This document shows, in pieces, positions 63,856 to 64,000 of a stretch of 64,000 nt of DNA. The notes below the pieces were generated by a model that searched no databases, was not told the DNA's origin, and saw only the letters and a program-made list of their open reading frames with translations. Within the stretch, counting starts at the first letter, position 1; each line of letters begins with the position of its first letter. Source of the stretch: an uncultured Paracoccaceae bacterium (GTDB lineage Bacteria > Pseudomonadota > Alphaproteobacteria > Rhodobacterales > Rhodobacteraceae); NCBI GenBank assembly GCA_938002605.1, contig CALLAF010000004.1:124001-188000 (forward strand). The letters run 5' to 3'. A program made the position numbers and the translations under genes.

Positions 63856-64000
63856 ATATGCGTTCCGCCATTGTGGCTGTTAATATACTTATGAGCTGCG
63901 TTTATAGCAGCTTCAACCGCGTCAGGAACAGTACGCCGGCGGGACTTTGCCAGCTTGATCAACATCGGCAAGTTGGCACCATAAAGGATACGGCGGTTGT
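63852..64000 (-). CDS. PTS mannose-type EIIA component (C-terminal part, cut by window edge)
   Basis: An open frame enters from the right edge and stops at 63852: NRRILYGANLPMLIKLAKSR, then AVEAAINAAHKYINSH and the end. The GANLPML segment is the conserved C-terminal part of EIIA-Man domains. It is directly coupled to ptsH, the usual hprK-EIIA-HPr order. The rest of the gene, including the phosphorylatable His, is outside the window. Confidence 0.8.
   Translation of the reverse strand, partial: NRRILYGANLPMLIKLAKSRRRTVPDAVEAAINAAHKYINSHNGGTHI

Overview
The window looks like a core-chromosome segment of a marine Rhodobacteraceae (Roseobacter-group) alphaproteobacterium. The grounds are the gene families (TRAP transporters, phaA/phaB, PduO-type cobalamin adenosyltransferase, BioMNY, etfBA, an HPr with a mannose-type EIIA, DUF6473), moderate-to-high GC coding sequence with many ATGA/GTGA start-stop overlaps, and gene orders such as moaE-moaD-pgsA-uvrC. 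The genus cannot be settled from the sequence alone. I see no tRNA, rRNA, insertion sequence, CRISPR array or phage gene.

Layout. 1-4,009 (minus): malonate operon (malonyl-CoA decarboxylase, malonyl-CoA synthetase) followed by a CinA-type molybdopterin-binding protein and a GNAT enzyme cut by the window edge. 4,087-11,138: a GntR/FCD regulator and a frameshifted YciI-like gene, divergent from a catabolic operon (FAH-family hydrolase, RutE/HadB-type reductase, OsmC protein, DctPQM transporter, hydroxyquinol-type intradiol dioxygenase). The same AATATCGATATT palindrome lies upstream of both the malonate operon and this divergent pair. 11,210-16,155: methionine aminopeptidase, orphan DctP, TerB-like protein, polyprenyl diphosphate synthase, DUF2007 protein, RNA methyltransferase-like protein, YdcH. 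16,322-19,159: phaB, phaA and a broken EAL gene. 19,228-27,302 (minus): moaE, moaD, pgsA, uvrC, SDR, a 55-residue membrane/zinc-ribbon protein, S49 peptidase, ABC-2 exporter, GAPDH.

27,763-37,554 is the most unusual part: eight same-strand genes encoding a transmembrane Ser/Thr kinase, an FHA protein, a PP2C phosphatase, three different dynamin-like P-loop GTPases, a Roadblock/LC7-like small protein and an unknown protein. It reads as one phosphorylation-controlled GTPase module. It has no type VI secretion structural gene or mobile element beside it, and I do not recognise it as a described system.

37,930-43,818: urea ABC transporter urtABCDE with a strong hairpin between urtA and urtB. 43,993-51,368: peroxiredoxin; then on the minus strand parC, tuf, two small lipoproteins, and rpsJ-rplC-rplD-rplW, so the usual fusA-tuf-S10 order is broken at several points. 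51,463-55,266: SDR, HIG1-like membrane protein, cobalamin adenosyltransferase, etfBA. 55,339-58,479: a hypothetical gene, bioMNY, nitroreductase. 58,476-61,655 (minus): DUF6473 protein, short AMP-forming ligase and a thiolase lacking its second cysteine. 61,803-64,000: 3-hydroxyacyl-CoA dehydrogenase, an acyltransferase, HPr and the end of a mannose-type EIIA.

Two genes (YciI-like near 5,002; EAL near 18,919) are each broken by an apparent single-base loss in a G/C run. These may be real pseudogenes or sequence errors.
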